This document shows, piece after piece, positions 33,216 to 45,492 of a stretch of DNA of 64,000 bases. Numbering within the stretch: the first letter of the stretch is position 1; every line of letters starts with the position of its first letter. The notes below the pieces were generated by a model. It ran no database searches. It worked only from the letters and a program-made list of their open reading frames with translations, and was not told the DNA's origin. This DNA is from Metarhizium brunneum (lineage: Eukaryota; Ascomycota; Sordariomycetes; Hypocreales; Clavicipitaceae). The stretch is taken from positions 2,294,001 through 2,358,000 of the forward strand of contig NC_089422.1 of assembly GCF_013426205.1 (NCBI RefSeq), read 5' to 3'. Position numbers and translations under genes: made by a program.

Positions 33216-36155
33216 ATGCTGTCCGCATCTTCACCTATTACTTTTCCAAAGAGCTCGCCTGCTCCGAAGCGCCCAACGCCTCATGAAGAACCTACGAAAT
33301 CAAAGCCCCGCGTCGATGGGCCCTTCATATTGGATGGTGATGATTCGGAGGATGAGAGCCAAGAACCCCAAAATGGTTCCCACATAGCCAAGAGGCGCAT
33401 GCTGCAACACCCCCCCGAACACGATGATACGGCCCCTATAATGCAACACGAAGAGAACCATAAGGGCGATGACACTCAGACTTCTGTCGAGACATCTGAC
33501 ATTAGGGCTTCAACAGAACCTCCAAACTGGTCAGCCAAACCCTCTTTATTCTCTGGCTTGATTCTTGAAACCATTTCCCCTTCGACGTATTCCGCCAAAA
33601 CATGCTGTGGCAAGTCTGCAACCATTAAGCAACGAAAAACGTCTGCTGCAGTGTCATACGAAACAATGGTAGCAGCACGATCCAAAACGAAAGAGGGCAG
33701 AGCGAAGCGAAGCTACTACGGTATTGAAATTCACGACTTGATAAACAAGGCAGCAAAGGAAATCAGAAACAAGCCTTTAACCGTTTCTACTAAACCCGAT
33801 ACGATAATACCATCACTTGAGGCCCCGATTTCAGGCGAGAAACCAAAGAAAACCCTTCTATGGACTGAGAAATATCGTGCACGAAATTTTATGGACTTGT
33901 GTGGCGACGACGGCACCAATCGACAAGTACTCCGATGGCTGAAGCGATGGGACCCTGTTGTTTTCCCCGGCCAGGCGAAGGCTAAGCCAGTGATGACCAG
34001 AAGACCCGGTGCGAAGCATCAATTGGAGGAAGAGAAGCCCCATCGCAAGATATTGATGCTTACTGGACCACCGGGCTTGGGAAAGACAACTCTGGCTCAC
34101 GTCTGCGCGAAACAGGCCGGATACGAGGTTCTAGAGGTCAACGCCAGTGATGACCGCAGCCGTGATGTCGTCAGGGATCGGATACGGACAAGCTTGGGCA
34201 CGGAAAGCGTGAAAAATGTCACCAACAACAAAGCCAGCGACGGTTCACAGAAAATTGCCAAGCCCGTGTGTGTGATTGTGGATGAGGTGGACGGTGTGAC
34301 GTCTGGAGCTGGTGCATCTGGGGAAGGTGGATTCATAAAGGCATTAATTGACTTAGTTCTGACGGACCAGAGGAACTCGTCGGCCCCGACGTCTGAGTAC
34401 AGTCATAAAAAGAAGAAGGGGGATGACTTTCGACAAATGCGGCCATTGGTTCTCATCTGTAATGATGTCTATCACCCGTCCCTGCGGCCCCTACGACAGT
34501 CGAATCTGGCAGAGATCGTCCACGTTGGCCGACCATCACTTGATGCGGTAGTTGGCAGAGTCAAAAGTATCTTCGAGAAGGAGGGTATTCCTTGCGACAA
34601 GGACGCCGCAAGAAAGTTGTGCGAGGCAGCATGGGGCATGACAAGTGGTATTGATGCCAAACGGGGGGCGGAAAGCACCGTTGAAGGCGACCTGCGCGGT
34701 GTCATGGTTGTGGGTGAGTGGGTGGCAGGCCGGTTCAGATCTTGCCTCGGTCATGCGAATCAGCGACTCACACGCCCGTGGATCGAAAACAACATCCTAC
34801 GCGACTTGTCAAGCAGTGCCGCTGGAGCCAGAGGCCTGGGACGAGGAAATGTACGAGATATTATCCAACGCGTATTTCAAGAAGGCGGCGGCTTTCCTAA
34901 ACAAGCCATGGACCTATCTGAACCCAAAACCCTGCATGAGCAGCCAAAGGCTGAGTTGGGCTTCGGCGAACAGCAGAAGAAATACGCCATGGGCCGCCTT
35001 GGCCAAATGGTCGACACGAGCGGCGAAATTAGCACCATCCTGACGGAAATCTTCGCCGAGTATCCGAACCGCGAGTTCAACGACGACATCTACCTCGCCA
35101 AACCCAACCAAGCTTACGACTGGCTACATTTCCATGACTCCTGCCAATCACGTCTATACGCAAGCCAGGAATGGGAACTGGCGCCATATCTCAGTCAACC
35201 AATCCTGGCGTGCCATCACCTGTTTGCCTCACCCAAGAAGCATTACACGATGGCCAGTGGCTTCGAAAAACGCTGGGGCGGGGTGGAAAAAGAAGAAGAC
35301 AATAGTCCTCCAGTGCCATTTTCCGGTCCTCGGGCTGATTTCCAGGCTCGCGAGGCAGAGAAGCAGATTCGGTCGCAGCTTCAAGCTCTGCAGTCGCAGC
35401 TCAGTCCGACGCTCATGCGGTCTTTCCGCAGCGCAGAGGACGTGGCCACGGAGTTTCTGCCTTACCTGATCCGCCTTGTATCCCCGGATGTGAAGCCCGT
35501 CGTGGTAGGCGGCAGCCAGGGGACCATGGCGAGCGTCCGCAAGGAGAGCGAAAAGGTCATGGTCCAGCGGGCTAGCCAAGTCCTGGCAGAGGTTGGAATT
35601 GCTCTTCACAAGGGTAAAGTCGAAAGCGAGATGACGGGGGGGCGTGGCCCCCAATACGTCTATCGTATGGAACCGTAAGTCGTCCATTTCCAAAGAATAA
35701 CCACCAAAAATTTCGTCAATTAATACAATACTTGCAGTGATCTCGACTCGCTCTCGACTTTCGAAACAGCCGTCGCTCTCCTCCATTCCCAAGCCCCAAC
35801 CCGCTATGCCGTCAGGCAAGTCCTCGACCAGGAACTGCGACGAACCATTGCGCTGCGGGACAACAGTGCTCGTCAGGCTCGTTTCCAGGCTGGAGCTGCT
35901 TCACAGGTCCAGACGCCGCTTCCTGTGCACGACGACAAGGAGAACAAGGCTCTGCCAGAAGATAAGCCCGATGTCGTGGTCATGAGGGACTTCTTTGGGA
36001 GGATCATTGAATCGAAGCCGTTGGCGGAGTTGGATGGCAACTGTGATAGGAGACGTAGGCATGAAGAGAGAAACGTGTGGGTGACGTATCATGAAGGGTT
36101 GAATAATGCGGTCAGGAAGCCGATTTCGTTGAAGGAGTTTTTGGGGGTGTTGTAG
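33216..36155 (+). CDS. ctf18: Chromosome transmission fidelity protein 18 (alternative clamp-loader subunit)
   Basis: Large subunit of the Ctf18-RFC complex, which with Rfc2-5, Ctf8 and Dcc1 loads or unloads PCNA and supports sister-chromatid cohesion and the replication checkpoint. Two exons, 33216-35674 and 35738-36155, with a 63-nt intron (GTAAGT, CTTGCAG); product 958 residues. ATG at 33216 is the first true ATG; the TTG two codons earlier is not used. A disordered acidic/Ser/Pro N-terminus is followed by WTEKYRAR, Walker A GPPGLGKTT (284-292), the RFC-type ASDDRSRD, and Walker B VIVDEVDG (D356, E357), then a helical C-terminus ending in RDFFGR and VRKPISLKEFLGVL. That end is encoded by exon 2 and is lost if the intron is not removed. 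Confidence 0.95.
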
Positions 36156-36514
36156 GTACCCCGGCATGGGCGATGCGGGTGTGTGCCGTGGCACTGGAGG
36201 AACTGACGACGAATGTAAATATCTTGTTGCATATAGAAGCATAACGGGCTCCGTGTTTCGTGGAGCAGCAAACCGGCAAGTGAGTAAGTTGCCTGCCCTC
36301 TACGGCGCTATTTTTTACTACGCATATTCAACATGGCACCATAACTACCAAGTGAGGATCGTCCGAGTGTGCGCGAAAACGACGAGCTGGAGTAGACATC
36401 CATTTTGGATCAAACGCTATACTACCGCCCAACACGACGGCCACATCTACACTCAGCGTCTCTTCTCTATCTCGGGTCTAAATAACGTGATAAAAAAACG
36501 ACGACGGCGCAACC
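36156..36514. other. Convergent 3' intergenic region
   Basis: About 360 bp between the stops of ctf18 and the FMN dehydrogenase. It holds only 3' untranslated sequence; I see no gene or repeat. Confidence 0.6.
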
Positions 36515-38260
36515 TTATAATTTGGCCTTGGCTCTCTGTGACGGCACAACCAACGGGTCATAGACGGTCTGCGACAAGGCATCCGCAGCCGTCGAATTCG
36601 AATGTACAAATAGCCCCCTTGTGTCAACCAGGCTCGGGTTCAGATCCTCCACCCTGGCACAGCCAATCAGGCGCATATTCATCTCCATCTCGTCCTTGAG
36701 CAGCTGCATGGCCTTCTCGACGCCGTCCTGCCCATAGGCACTCATGGCATACAGGAAGGGGCGTCCTATGCCGACGCCCCGCGCCCCCAGGCACAAGGCC
36801 TTGATGATGTCTGTGGCGCGACGGATGCCGCCGTCGATGAAGATTTCGATCTTGTCCTGGAGCCCGCGAGCGCGCAGGATAGGCATGGTTTCGGCGAGGA
36901 TCTCGATGCCGGAGCGGGCCGTGTCGAGTTGGCGGCCGCCGTGGTTGGAGAGGACGACACCGTCAGCCTGGACCTCGATGGCGCGGATGACATCCTCGAC
37001 GCGCTGGACGCCCTTGAGGACGACGGGCATTTTGGTGATGCTCTTGAACCAGGGGATATCCTTCCAGCTGAGCGACGGGTCGATGAAGCTGGAGATTGCG
37101 CGCGCGGCGCCCTGCGAGTTGTCCGTGTCCTGGCCGGACTGGACGTTGCTCCCCTGATCGGTGAACTTGGTGCGCATGTCCTTCTCGCGGCGGCCGAGCT
37201 GCGGCGCGTCGACGGTGATGAAGAGACCCTTGCAGCCGCGGGCCTCGGCGTGCTGCACGATCTTGCGGGTGATTTCGCGGTCCTTGTTGACGTACAGCTG
37301 GAGCCACTGGACTTGGTCGCCCTGCCTGGCGTCGATAATTTCGTCAAACGAGCACGACGCCAGCGTGGGGATCATCTGAATGACGTTTTGTTTGTGCGCC
37401 GCGCGAGTGAGGATGACTTCGCCTTCGTGGTGGCCCAGTTTCCCGAGCGCCGTAGCAGTGACGTAGAACGGGATTGAGCATCGTGTACCGAGCATCGTGG
37501 TGCTGAAATCGACATGTTCGACGTCGACGAGGACCTGGGGTCGGAACCAGATTCGGTGAAAGGCGCTGTGGTTTTCTCGCATAGTCTAGGAGCGTTCGTT
37601 GCGTTAGGGGCCAAGCTCGTTTACACGTGAATGGGGAAATGGGCTTGGTACAATTTCATCGTCTGCAGCACTCGAGTAGTATCCCCATGCAGTTGTCTTC
37701 ATGACTCTCCGGGCAACAGCCTCAAAGTCAAACAGGTTGTAGCATTGCGACAAGTGCGGCTTCTGCTCGACACGCTCTAGCCGCGCAGCCTCATGAGGGT
37801 CGTGTGCCTTTTCTTCTTTCGCAACGGTACCCATGTCCACAGGACCAAGATGCTTCGACTTTTCAAGGTATTTGTCGAGGGTGTCGGGCGGGTGGATGGG
37901 CTCGAATTCCTCCGTGGCATCTTTGCCCTACAGGAAGCGTTGTTAGCAGTGCAATGGATAGGACGCATGAAGCCACGTAATCAATTGGGTCATGTTGCGT
38001 ACAGCATATTTCAGTATAATCTTGGAACCTCCCGGATGTTCTGGCAAAGGAACGGCGGCGTTAGTATGACTATGCGGCTGCAATGCCGGAGCATGGATTC
38101 ACCAACCGGGAAGAAAGTCGGTCACGTCGTAGGCTTTGCCCTGTGAGGGAGAGTCAGCGGTGTTATTTTCGTAGCGTCCCGCCCCAAGACGTACGTGAAT
38201 GATGACCCAGCACGAGTCGGCGTTGTTGTGCTGAGCAATGTCGCTCCCTTTCAACGCCAT
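36515..38260 (-). CDS. Cytochrome b5-FMN 2-hydroxyacid dehydrogenase (cytochrome b2-like)
   Basis: Oxidises an L-2-hydroxyacid (L-lactate in yeast cytochrome b2) through FMN and passes electrons to an N-terminal b5 haem. Five exons: 38260-38195, 38140-38107, 38040-38003, 37927-37652, 37585-36515; introns of 54, 66, 75 and 66 nt, most with clear CTAAC branch points. Product 494 residues. Cytochrome b5 covers about 1-75, with haem ligands H35 (EHPGGS) and H58. The FMN barrel includes FYVTATALGKLGH and catalytic H353 (SNHGGRQLD), then DGGIRRATDIIKAL and GIGRPFLYAM. There is no mitochondrial presequence, and the protein ends in AKL, a type 1 peroxisomal signal. The substrate is inferred from the family and could be another hydroxyacid. 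Confidence 0.93.
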
Positions 38261-39098
38261 GGCGGCTACCGAGGTCTAATGTCTATCCGTCGTAATGTAT
38301 GTTTATTACTTGTCAATCTGCGGCGGTGCTCCCGGAAACAAACACAGAACACATGTACGCTCAATTTCTTCTCGCCTGTTCGAGGCAATGGGATAAATGG
38401 CAAAACAAGAGAAGCACCCCTTGCGTGGTACCACCCGATGGAAATAACATGGATGACGTCCGGTCGGAGACAACCTCGGAAGACAACCAAGAAGCTCGCA
38501 ACGAACCAGTCGACGCCCCGGCCCCCCACAATCTTCAGCCGTCACCCGAGACGATCCATGAGCAGGCTTGTTTATCCGACGGACTTTATTGGCTGGGTCG
38601 ACGCAATGCCTCAATTACCCCGTATCGTGTACATATGGACTCGGCACCAGTCCCCACGGCCATGTCTCGCCGACTAGCGCACACACCGCATATCCCACAT
38701 TACAAATGTGAATTGCCAGCGAGCACTTCGGCTGAATGGATGGCGAGTGGATACGGAGTATATGTATTCAATCTAGCTTCGGCACTCCACCCGATGAAAA
38801 TTCCTTTCCGTACCGGCTCCGACCAACGCGCGGGGTCCCTCGCCTCCATCCATCGGCTTGGTTCAGGTTGGGTCCGGTGCAAGAGCTTGTCAAAAGTTCG
38901 TCATCATGTAGGGCGATGCAACCAACATTGCCGCCGCCATTAGACAGGAACTCTTTACAAGGAGGGAGATAGATCAAGGTACACAGTACATTTATCTGCA
39001 AATGCTATTCGACCGCTCATCTCAACTCCAAGCATGAATCGCACCCGTGCGCTTCCTTTCCGTAATAGCGCTCAGCTTTTTGCCAATCCTCTCTTTCA
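38261..39098. other. Intergenic region
   Basis: About 840 bp between the dehydrogenase start and the bro1 stop. One TACGGAGTA copy is at 38752-38760. A 214-codon open frame on + lacks domain features and I take it as chance. Confidence 0.55.
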
Positions 39099-42000
39099 TT
39101 ATTTCCATGCATTCAGTCCAGCCCACGGATCGTGGGGTTGCTCTGGCTGCGTCACGCGCGTCTGGGCACCCTGCTGATGGCCGCTGTGCCCATCATAGTG
39201 AAAGGTCTGTTGTGGTCCCAGCGGCGGAGGACCAGGCGGCGGCGGCGGCGGCACAAATCCAGGAGGCACGTAACCAGCCGGCTGTTGCGCCTGGGATGCC
39301 CCGTAGTTCCCATAAGTCTGATGTGGTTGGTGTTGGTGAGTCTGCCCAAAGGACGTTTGAGTCGGGGGCGGCGAGTGTGGCATCCTATTCACGGCAAACG
39401 ATGCCTGATTTGGGGGTGGTGAGGTTGGTCCTGGAGTTCGGCCATATTGAGACGGATTGTACGCCATAGGCGCCGAGAACGTGCTCTGTGGTGGTGGGCT
39501 GGAATACCCTGGATATGTTGCTTGGTTGGGAGGCGGCGAAGTAGGTACCTGATATTGGCCCTGGAAGTTGTTTTGCGCATATCGAGGACCTTGTCCAGGC
39601 TGGAATAACGGTGCCGGCGCCGGACGATTAGACGTCGATGTCTGAGGCGATGCTTTGGCCGGATCCACAGACATGCGCTCCATTAAGCCTCGTAGACGTT
39701 CTTGCTCCAGTTCAGCCTGGTTGCTCTTGCTCGCAGACCGGTCTTGGTCCATCCGGTCGAGTAGCTGCGCGCCCTCCGCCCTCCGGTTGTGAACAAACGT
39801 CTGCACGTTCTTTTCCAAGCTTTCCACCGTTTCCCGCATTTCTGAATACCAGTTCTTTGCGCTTTGCAGCCCTGCCTCTAAATCCAAAAACTCCTGGTAT
39901 GCTCGCTTGTATTTGTTGATAACCGATGACCTCTGTCGTTGCATACCCTCATATTTGCTCTGCTCGGACCTTACACGTTTATCTTGCAACAGAGCGTTAA
40001 ACGTTGCTGTCAATTCCTTCATCAGCTGCGATTGCTTATGATTGGCCTGCAATAAGCGGTTCTGGTGTGGCCTAAATTTCTCTAACTCCTGTTCAAACAG
40101 CTGAGTCTCGTAGTTGGAAATGGACTTTTTGTTCAAAATCAAAACTTGTGAAATATCATCGTTGTGTACCTGGAAGGTGTCAGATGCCTTGCCAATACAT
40201 ATTTCTATGCCTTATGCTCACCTTCTCCTTGAGATCCTTCAGGACTTGGTTCCGCTCTCGCTTTATGAGATTGAGCCTCTTGAGAATTTCCTCAACCATA
40301 TTGACTTGATCCATCACACTAGGTCCGCTTTCGCCAAAATCCGCGTCGAGGAGGTTAGGTTCGACATGAGCGGGACTCGACGCATGACTGCCCTTGGAGC
40401 GGGCTTGAGTAATGGCTTTCCGGAAAAGCTGATCAACATCTGCTTCCTGGGCGGCATGTCGCATCTCATCAAATTCAACTTCGTTTTCCCGGAGTTTCGC
40501 CGCAAGTTGGTTGTCACTTCTCATGGCCACATCCAAAGCTTCCCGGTAATTACGAATGTCTGATCTCAAAGTTGTCGTTAATCTAGAACTTGGCTGTTGG
40601 CTCCACTCGCCTTCATATTTGGACCGCATCTTCTCGCAGACACTCTCCTCCAAATCGAGTTGCTTGGAGCTATTGTCTAATAAAGAGACAATGGTCTCCT
40701 TTTCATTCCGCAAAAGTTCGAAAATCTCAGCAGGCGCTTCATGATCGGCAACATCGATACACCATTGGCGGAAATCTTCGTCGGGGATGATGTCTTGATC
40801 AAAGCCGCCTTTCAGCACCTGAAGTGCCCCTGGCAAACGTAAGTAGTCTAGGCTTGCTGCCATTTCCCCATTCGCGGCATCAACCCTCTCAGTCTCGGCT
40901 CGGATGAGTTTGGCCTTCTCTTCGTCGTACAGACTTGCAGATTCAGTTACGGCCATAGGTACAATTTTGGCGAACAGGTCGGGTCCCGTAATGCGCTGCA
41001 TATCCTGGCCAGCATAGAGCTCGCTCACGGGAATGGGTTTTGATGCTGGAAGCTTCGCAATGCCCGCTAGGCTGGCTTCAGCAGGCACAGTCTGGTGATA
41101 GATGAAGTCGTTGTCTTTTACTGCTTCACGAAGCCTATCTTGGACACTCGACAGCTGTCTCTTTGAAAGCTCTTGTAGGAGGCCGCCACACTCAGCGCTG
41201 AGGTTTGAGTTGGCTGGCACCGTGGCTGGAAAGTTTCGTGACAGTCGTTCGGCTTCTTTGGCAAGTCTTTCTGCGACCTCGAACCGTGCGACAGCACTGC
41301 CATGTTGTTTAGCTTCGTCATCTGCCTGGCCCTGATAATATTGGGCCATAGAATTCAGCAGATTGCTTTTGATCTGTGTATCAACCGTGGTATTAGCCTC
41401 AAAGAAATAGGAAAGGATATGTTCGCCACCCCCTATAACTACCATACCTGGACCATTGTCAGCCACACCTTCTCAAAGATAGCCTTGTTGACGTTTTCTT
41501 GGACCCCCTCAATGGCTTGCCCATAAAGGTAGCCGGATTGGGCGGCTAACTTGGCAAGCAAGGCAACCTTCTTTTGATCAGCAATCTGTTTCTCTAAGAA
41601 CACTTCTTGGGCCTGTGCTAGCATGATGTGTATCAATGTCTTAACGGTTTCACGGCTGAGATCAAAGGATGGTGCGTGGAGAAAGTTATCGTTGATATAT
41701 GTGAACATTCCGGCCGAGGCCTGGAAGGAGTGGTATGCAACTTTAAGTGGTGAGTCCTCGCTTCGGTTCTGAAATGCTGCATGACATGATAGAACGGCGG
41801 AAATATTAAAGATGACGGAGGCTTTCTCGAATGCGAGGGAGTATTGTGTGGTTGACTTGTGCGTGAAAGCGTCGAACCTGTCGCGTTGGATCAGCTTGAT
41901 GCTCCTGCCCTCTCCCATAGCGGAACGAGCATTGTGCAAGAATTCCTACCATGTAAATGCAATCTTGATATGCTGCTCATCAACAGGAAACCGCAAATCA

Positions 42001-42227
42001 AGCAGCTCGAGCTGGCCGTAGTATCGATAGAGCATATCGCGACCCGATGTGCTCTCCTTTCCGGCGCCTCGCATATCCTGTCGCAAGCGATTAAGGGTAG
42101 CGCATTCTTCAGCATAGCGCTCGGGATCGTCTCCATAGCTTTGACGTATATAATTTTTTAAAGGTGAGACCCAATCAATTTCATTGGTGGCCTTGAGAGG
42201 CACTGAGATCATGGGTGATTGCGGCAT
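39099..42227 (-). CDS. bro1: BRO1-domain vacuolar sorting protein (Bro1/Vps31)
   Basis: ESCRT-III-associated adaptor acting on endosomes: it binds Snf7, helps recruit the deubiquitinase Doa4 and promotes cargo sorting into multivesicular bodies. Four exons: 42227-41950, 41877-41448, 41373-40222, 40169-39099; introns 72, 74 and 52 nt. Product 976 residues. The Bro1 domain covers about 1-390 (start MPQSPMISVPLKATNEIDW; FDAFTHKST, EKASVIFNISAVLSCHAA). A long helical V domain rich in Glu/Arg/Leu follows, then a Pro/Gln/Gly/Tyr-rich tail from about 790 with a poly-proline run near VPPPPPPGPPP. PalA/Rim20 is the main alternative, but the overall match and long Pro-rich tail favour Bro1. Confidence 0.92.
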
Positions 42228-45200
42228 CTTGCTGCGTGGGATGTGGAATGTGCGACGCAAGGTACGGAGCCAGACGATTTGTCGAGGAGGAAGGTCTGCT
42301 ACCCTCAAACAACAAGGACTGGTGGATAATATTGGTATCCAGATGACAGTCAACCGTCTGCTTTCACGTGCGGATTGCCGTTCCGATGCCACAAAAGCTA
42401 TGCAGAAACGATAGCTCGAGCCACGACCGACCCAAAAGCAGCAGAAGCTACAGGAGTAGCTACGGCAGCAACCTGCCTCACCAGACTTGTATGCAAGATC
42501 GTATTCGAGACTGGTTGGGCTAGAGTGTGACAGGGAGCTGAAAGGTTCGGCAGGTCGCCCGTTATGCGGCCAGCCAAGCTCGTGGTGTGGTAGGGCGAGG
42601 GACGAAGCGTGCACGTAGGAGCGCGGGCGTTTTTGCAGGGAAAGCCGGATGGATATTGTCTATTTAAGACGTTGTGTTTGGCCCCTTCGTGCCGGCTGAA
42701 TGCGAGATCGGTAGTGATACAGAACCGTAGCACTTGTGAGGTCGGAGTACGGTATGTACGTAGTTATGTGTTGATGGTTTATGTGCCACCTGCCCAGACA
42801 CAAAGCGGGGTCCACTTGCCCGAGCTCCAGATATTCCCTGCTTATAATAAAAGTGCAACGGTGAGGACGACGACGCAGGGTGACTGGCGGCTTTATGACG
42901 CAGCCGCAAGGCGATGGAGGGGTCAAAGTCGAGTTCCCATTTGACGTACTCCGTAGAAGTGAGTCCAATGGTACCTTTTTCAACAAGAATCAACCCAAGT
43001 GTTGGGGGGAACACTAGCCATAGATGGTCGAAATACTCCGTACAGCAGAGGCGATTAACGAACAAAGGAGCCCAACCAATGTGCCAGTCGCACCAGGCCA
43101 GCCAGACACGTTAGCCCCGGCGCATAGCAGAGTGGCGGCTGCAGTGCGTATGTAGGTATGCTATTGACACCCGCCTGCCGTACTTGACATAGGTAGGCCC
43201 GGTTGGGTTGGGGCAGGTCTTGAGAGGCCGATTGACGGTCAAGTTCCAAGCTTGTCCCAACTCTGAGGCTACATTGCGACCTCAAGAAGCCCACAACAAG
43301 CTCACGCCACACTTGGGTCTGGTTGTCTGGATAGCCGAGTGGATACAGCGCGACAGACGGAGACTGGGTGCTGTAGCCGCCAGGGATCAGCGGTGATGAT
43401 GCTATTGCAGGTGTGACGAGGCCGTTGGCTGTTCGTCTGCCCCCGGTTGGCTTATGCGCCGAAGGCTGGCGAATGGACCCGAAGACGCGGTGCTGTCCAT
43501 CTGTGCCTCCTGCCACCTACTACACCTACTACCGCGCTTGAGAATATTCATCGGCCTCAGTCGGTGTTGAGTCTCTGATCGTCTGGTGCCTGGCTACCTA
43601 GGTAGTTATGCGCCACTGGGGAGTCGTCATCAACAACAGGCCTTGGGTTGGACATGTCTTGGACGGCCTGGCCCTCATACACTTCACGTCTCCTGCTTGC
43701 GTAAAACCAGGGTTGATTGGAACGTCCTGCCTAACAGTAGAGACAAGAAGCCGGTTGAAGAGGGTGTAGAATAAAATCCAGGCCCAAGATTGCCTACTTG
43801 CCGGGCCCTTGGCCAACTTGGAAAGAGCCACTGGAGCACTTTCCTTGCATACCAGAAATGCTCATTGCATCCATCCCAGCAAGCCTTCAAGAGTCACAAA
43901 TGCACCAGACATTACAGTCACGAGCAATTAACATGCCACATATTTTTCATGTACCTCATCCAAATCTTTGAGTATTATTTGAAATTATTATTTTCGATTT
44001 GCGCGGGGGGCAAAGAATCGGAGCCGCCTTTTACGTTGGATTCTTGTGTTTAATTATATTGTGACGCTACCGCCCGGAACGAGTACAGTATGCGGCCGAG
44101 TTGCAAGAGTCGACATTTGGCCCCAAGCTGCAGCGACCAAAAATAAGAAACGAAACCGATAAAGGCATACAGTCTCATGCTCTTGCAAGGGACAATGGGG
44201 CCGAGAGTCGGAACTGTCCGGCTCGCTGCCCTCGTATCATAGGCATCCAAGCACAGAGTCACAGACTGTCCAAAGCTCACTCAATGTCCAAATCGACGAC
44301 TTCAATTCAAACCCCACAAAGAATATGATAGCCGAGGAGCAACTTAACAAACAAACCGAAATTAAAATCCAGGTGCGGCCCTTCTTTCGACTTCATGCCT
44401 CGGGCTAATAAATTAGACGCGAAGAATCCCATCATGCATAGTTCTGGGCTCCGTCAATGATCTCTGGATAGCAGAACTGGGAAAACGGCATCTCTTGAAA
44501 CGTTCGTTGGTTGGTTTACACGCGTACAACGACTTGGCAAGGACACCTTCAGTCCACTAGAGGCTGAGACTTCAACCCCTTTCACCATGCAGGGCTGTTC
44601 GCGGTGACGGCGTAAAGGTGTGCTGGATTCTCTCACAAGTGAGGTTGTCTCAGAGCCTGAAACTTTCTCGCTCGAATTTTGTATCAGCGTTGATACTCCT
44701 CCGTGCCCGAATGGGGGCCACCGCCTGGGTGTTATACAGTACTCTTGAAGCCTCACACTTGACCAGGCCACTATCGGCAGGCCCATCAATTGATCTAGAT
44801 GGCTTCGCCAACACTCACGCCTGTACCTACATCCCACCATTATGGAACATCGCCTCACTTCGCGCTTATGAATAATATATGACGTACACACCATATGTTG
44901 TGTGTATTTCATGCCGACCATGCCAGCGTCAGCCTCGATTACGCAAGCCCAACGATCCCATCACAGGTAAGAAGAAACACCGAATCCGCAACTGCCGCCA
45001 ATAAACCCAAGCCGCCCATACCATTCGAGAATTGCCCTCGTATACTCCATGCCATATACGAAATACTTGTGAAAATGCTCTTATGCGCGTGGTGCACCTT
45101 ACATCCCGGCAACACATCAGTTCAGCCTCGCAATTGGCTCAGTGAGGCGCTTATGCTGGGGGTCAGCGTGCAGGCCTGGCGTGATGCGACCCTTCTCCCT

Positions 45201-45492
45201 GGCGTGTTATTCGTTGAAAGAGGCTGTAGAAGACATATTGTTGATTGGATCATTGCAAAAGTCGCCTGAAAAAGAGCTATTGTCGTCTTATCATGGCGCA
45301 AGCAAAGTTTTTGTGTTCATGAATCTCGCATGAAACCATGTGATTTATCATTACGGCATAACCTGTAAATAGACTTCATGAATCCAAGGAAACTACATAG
45401 TTTGAAAAATACCCAGAGACCTAGCCAAAAAGATCTGCCGAAAAAAAAACACTTTTTATCCCCATACTCGAGGCACTCACGAGGCGGAAACA
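42228..45492. other. Gene-free region upstream of bro1
   Basis: About 3.3 kb without a supported gene. Two exact copies of TACTCCGTA lie 87 bp apart (42947-42955 and 43034-43042). The open frame 43055-43516 (-) has no ATG-anchored coding signal or known domain. Confidence 0.5.

Noticed and set aside
36744..37477. Long open frames on + opposite the FMN dehydrogenase
   Set aside because: They are antisense shadows of the GC-rich exon 5, which is clearly coding on the minus strand.
38299..38943. 214-codon open frame on +
   Set aside because: It has no recognisable domain, lies across the promoter of the dehydrogenase gene and has no support from splice structure.
43055..43516. 153-codon open frame on - upstream of bro1
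   Set aside because: No domain, no splice context, and composition typical of noncoding DNA.
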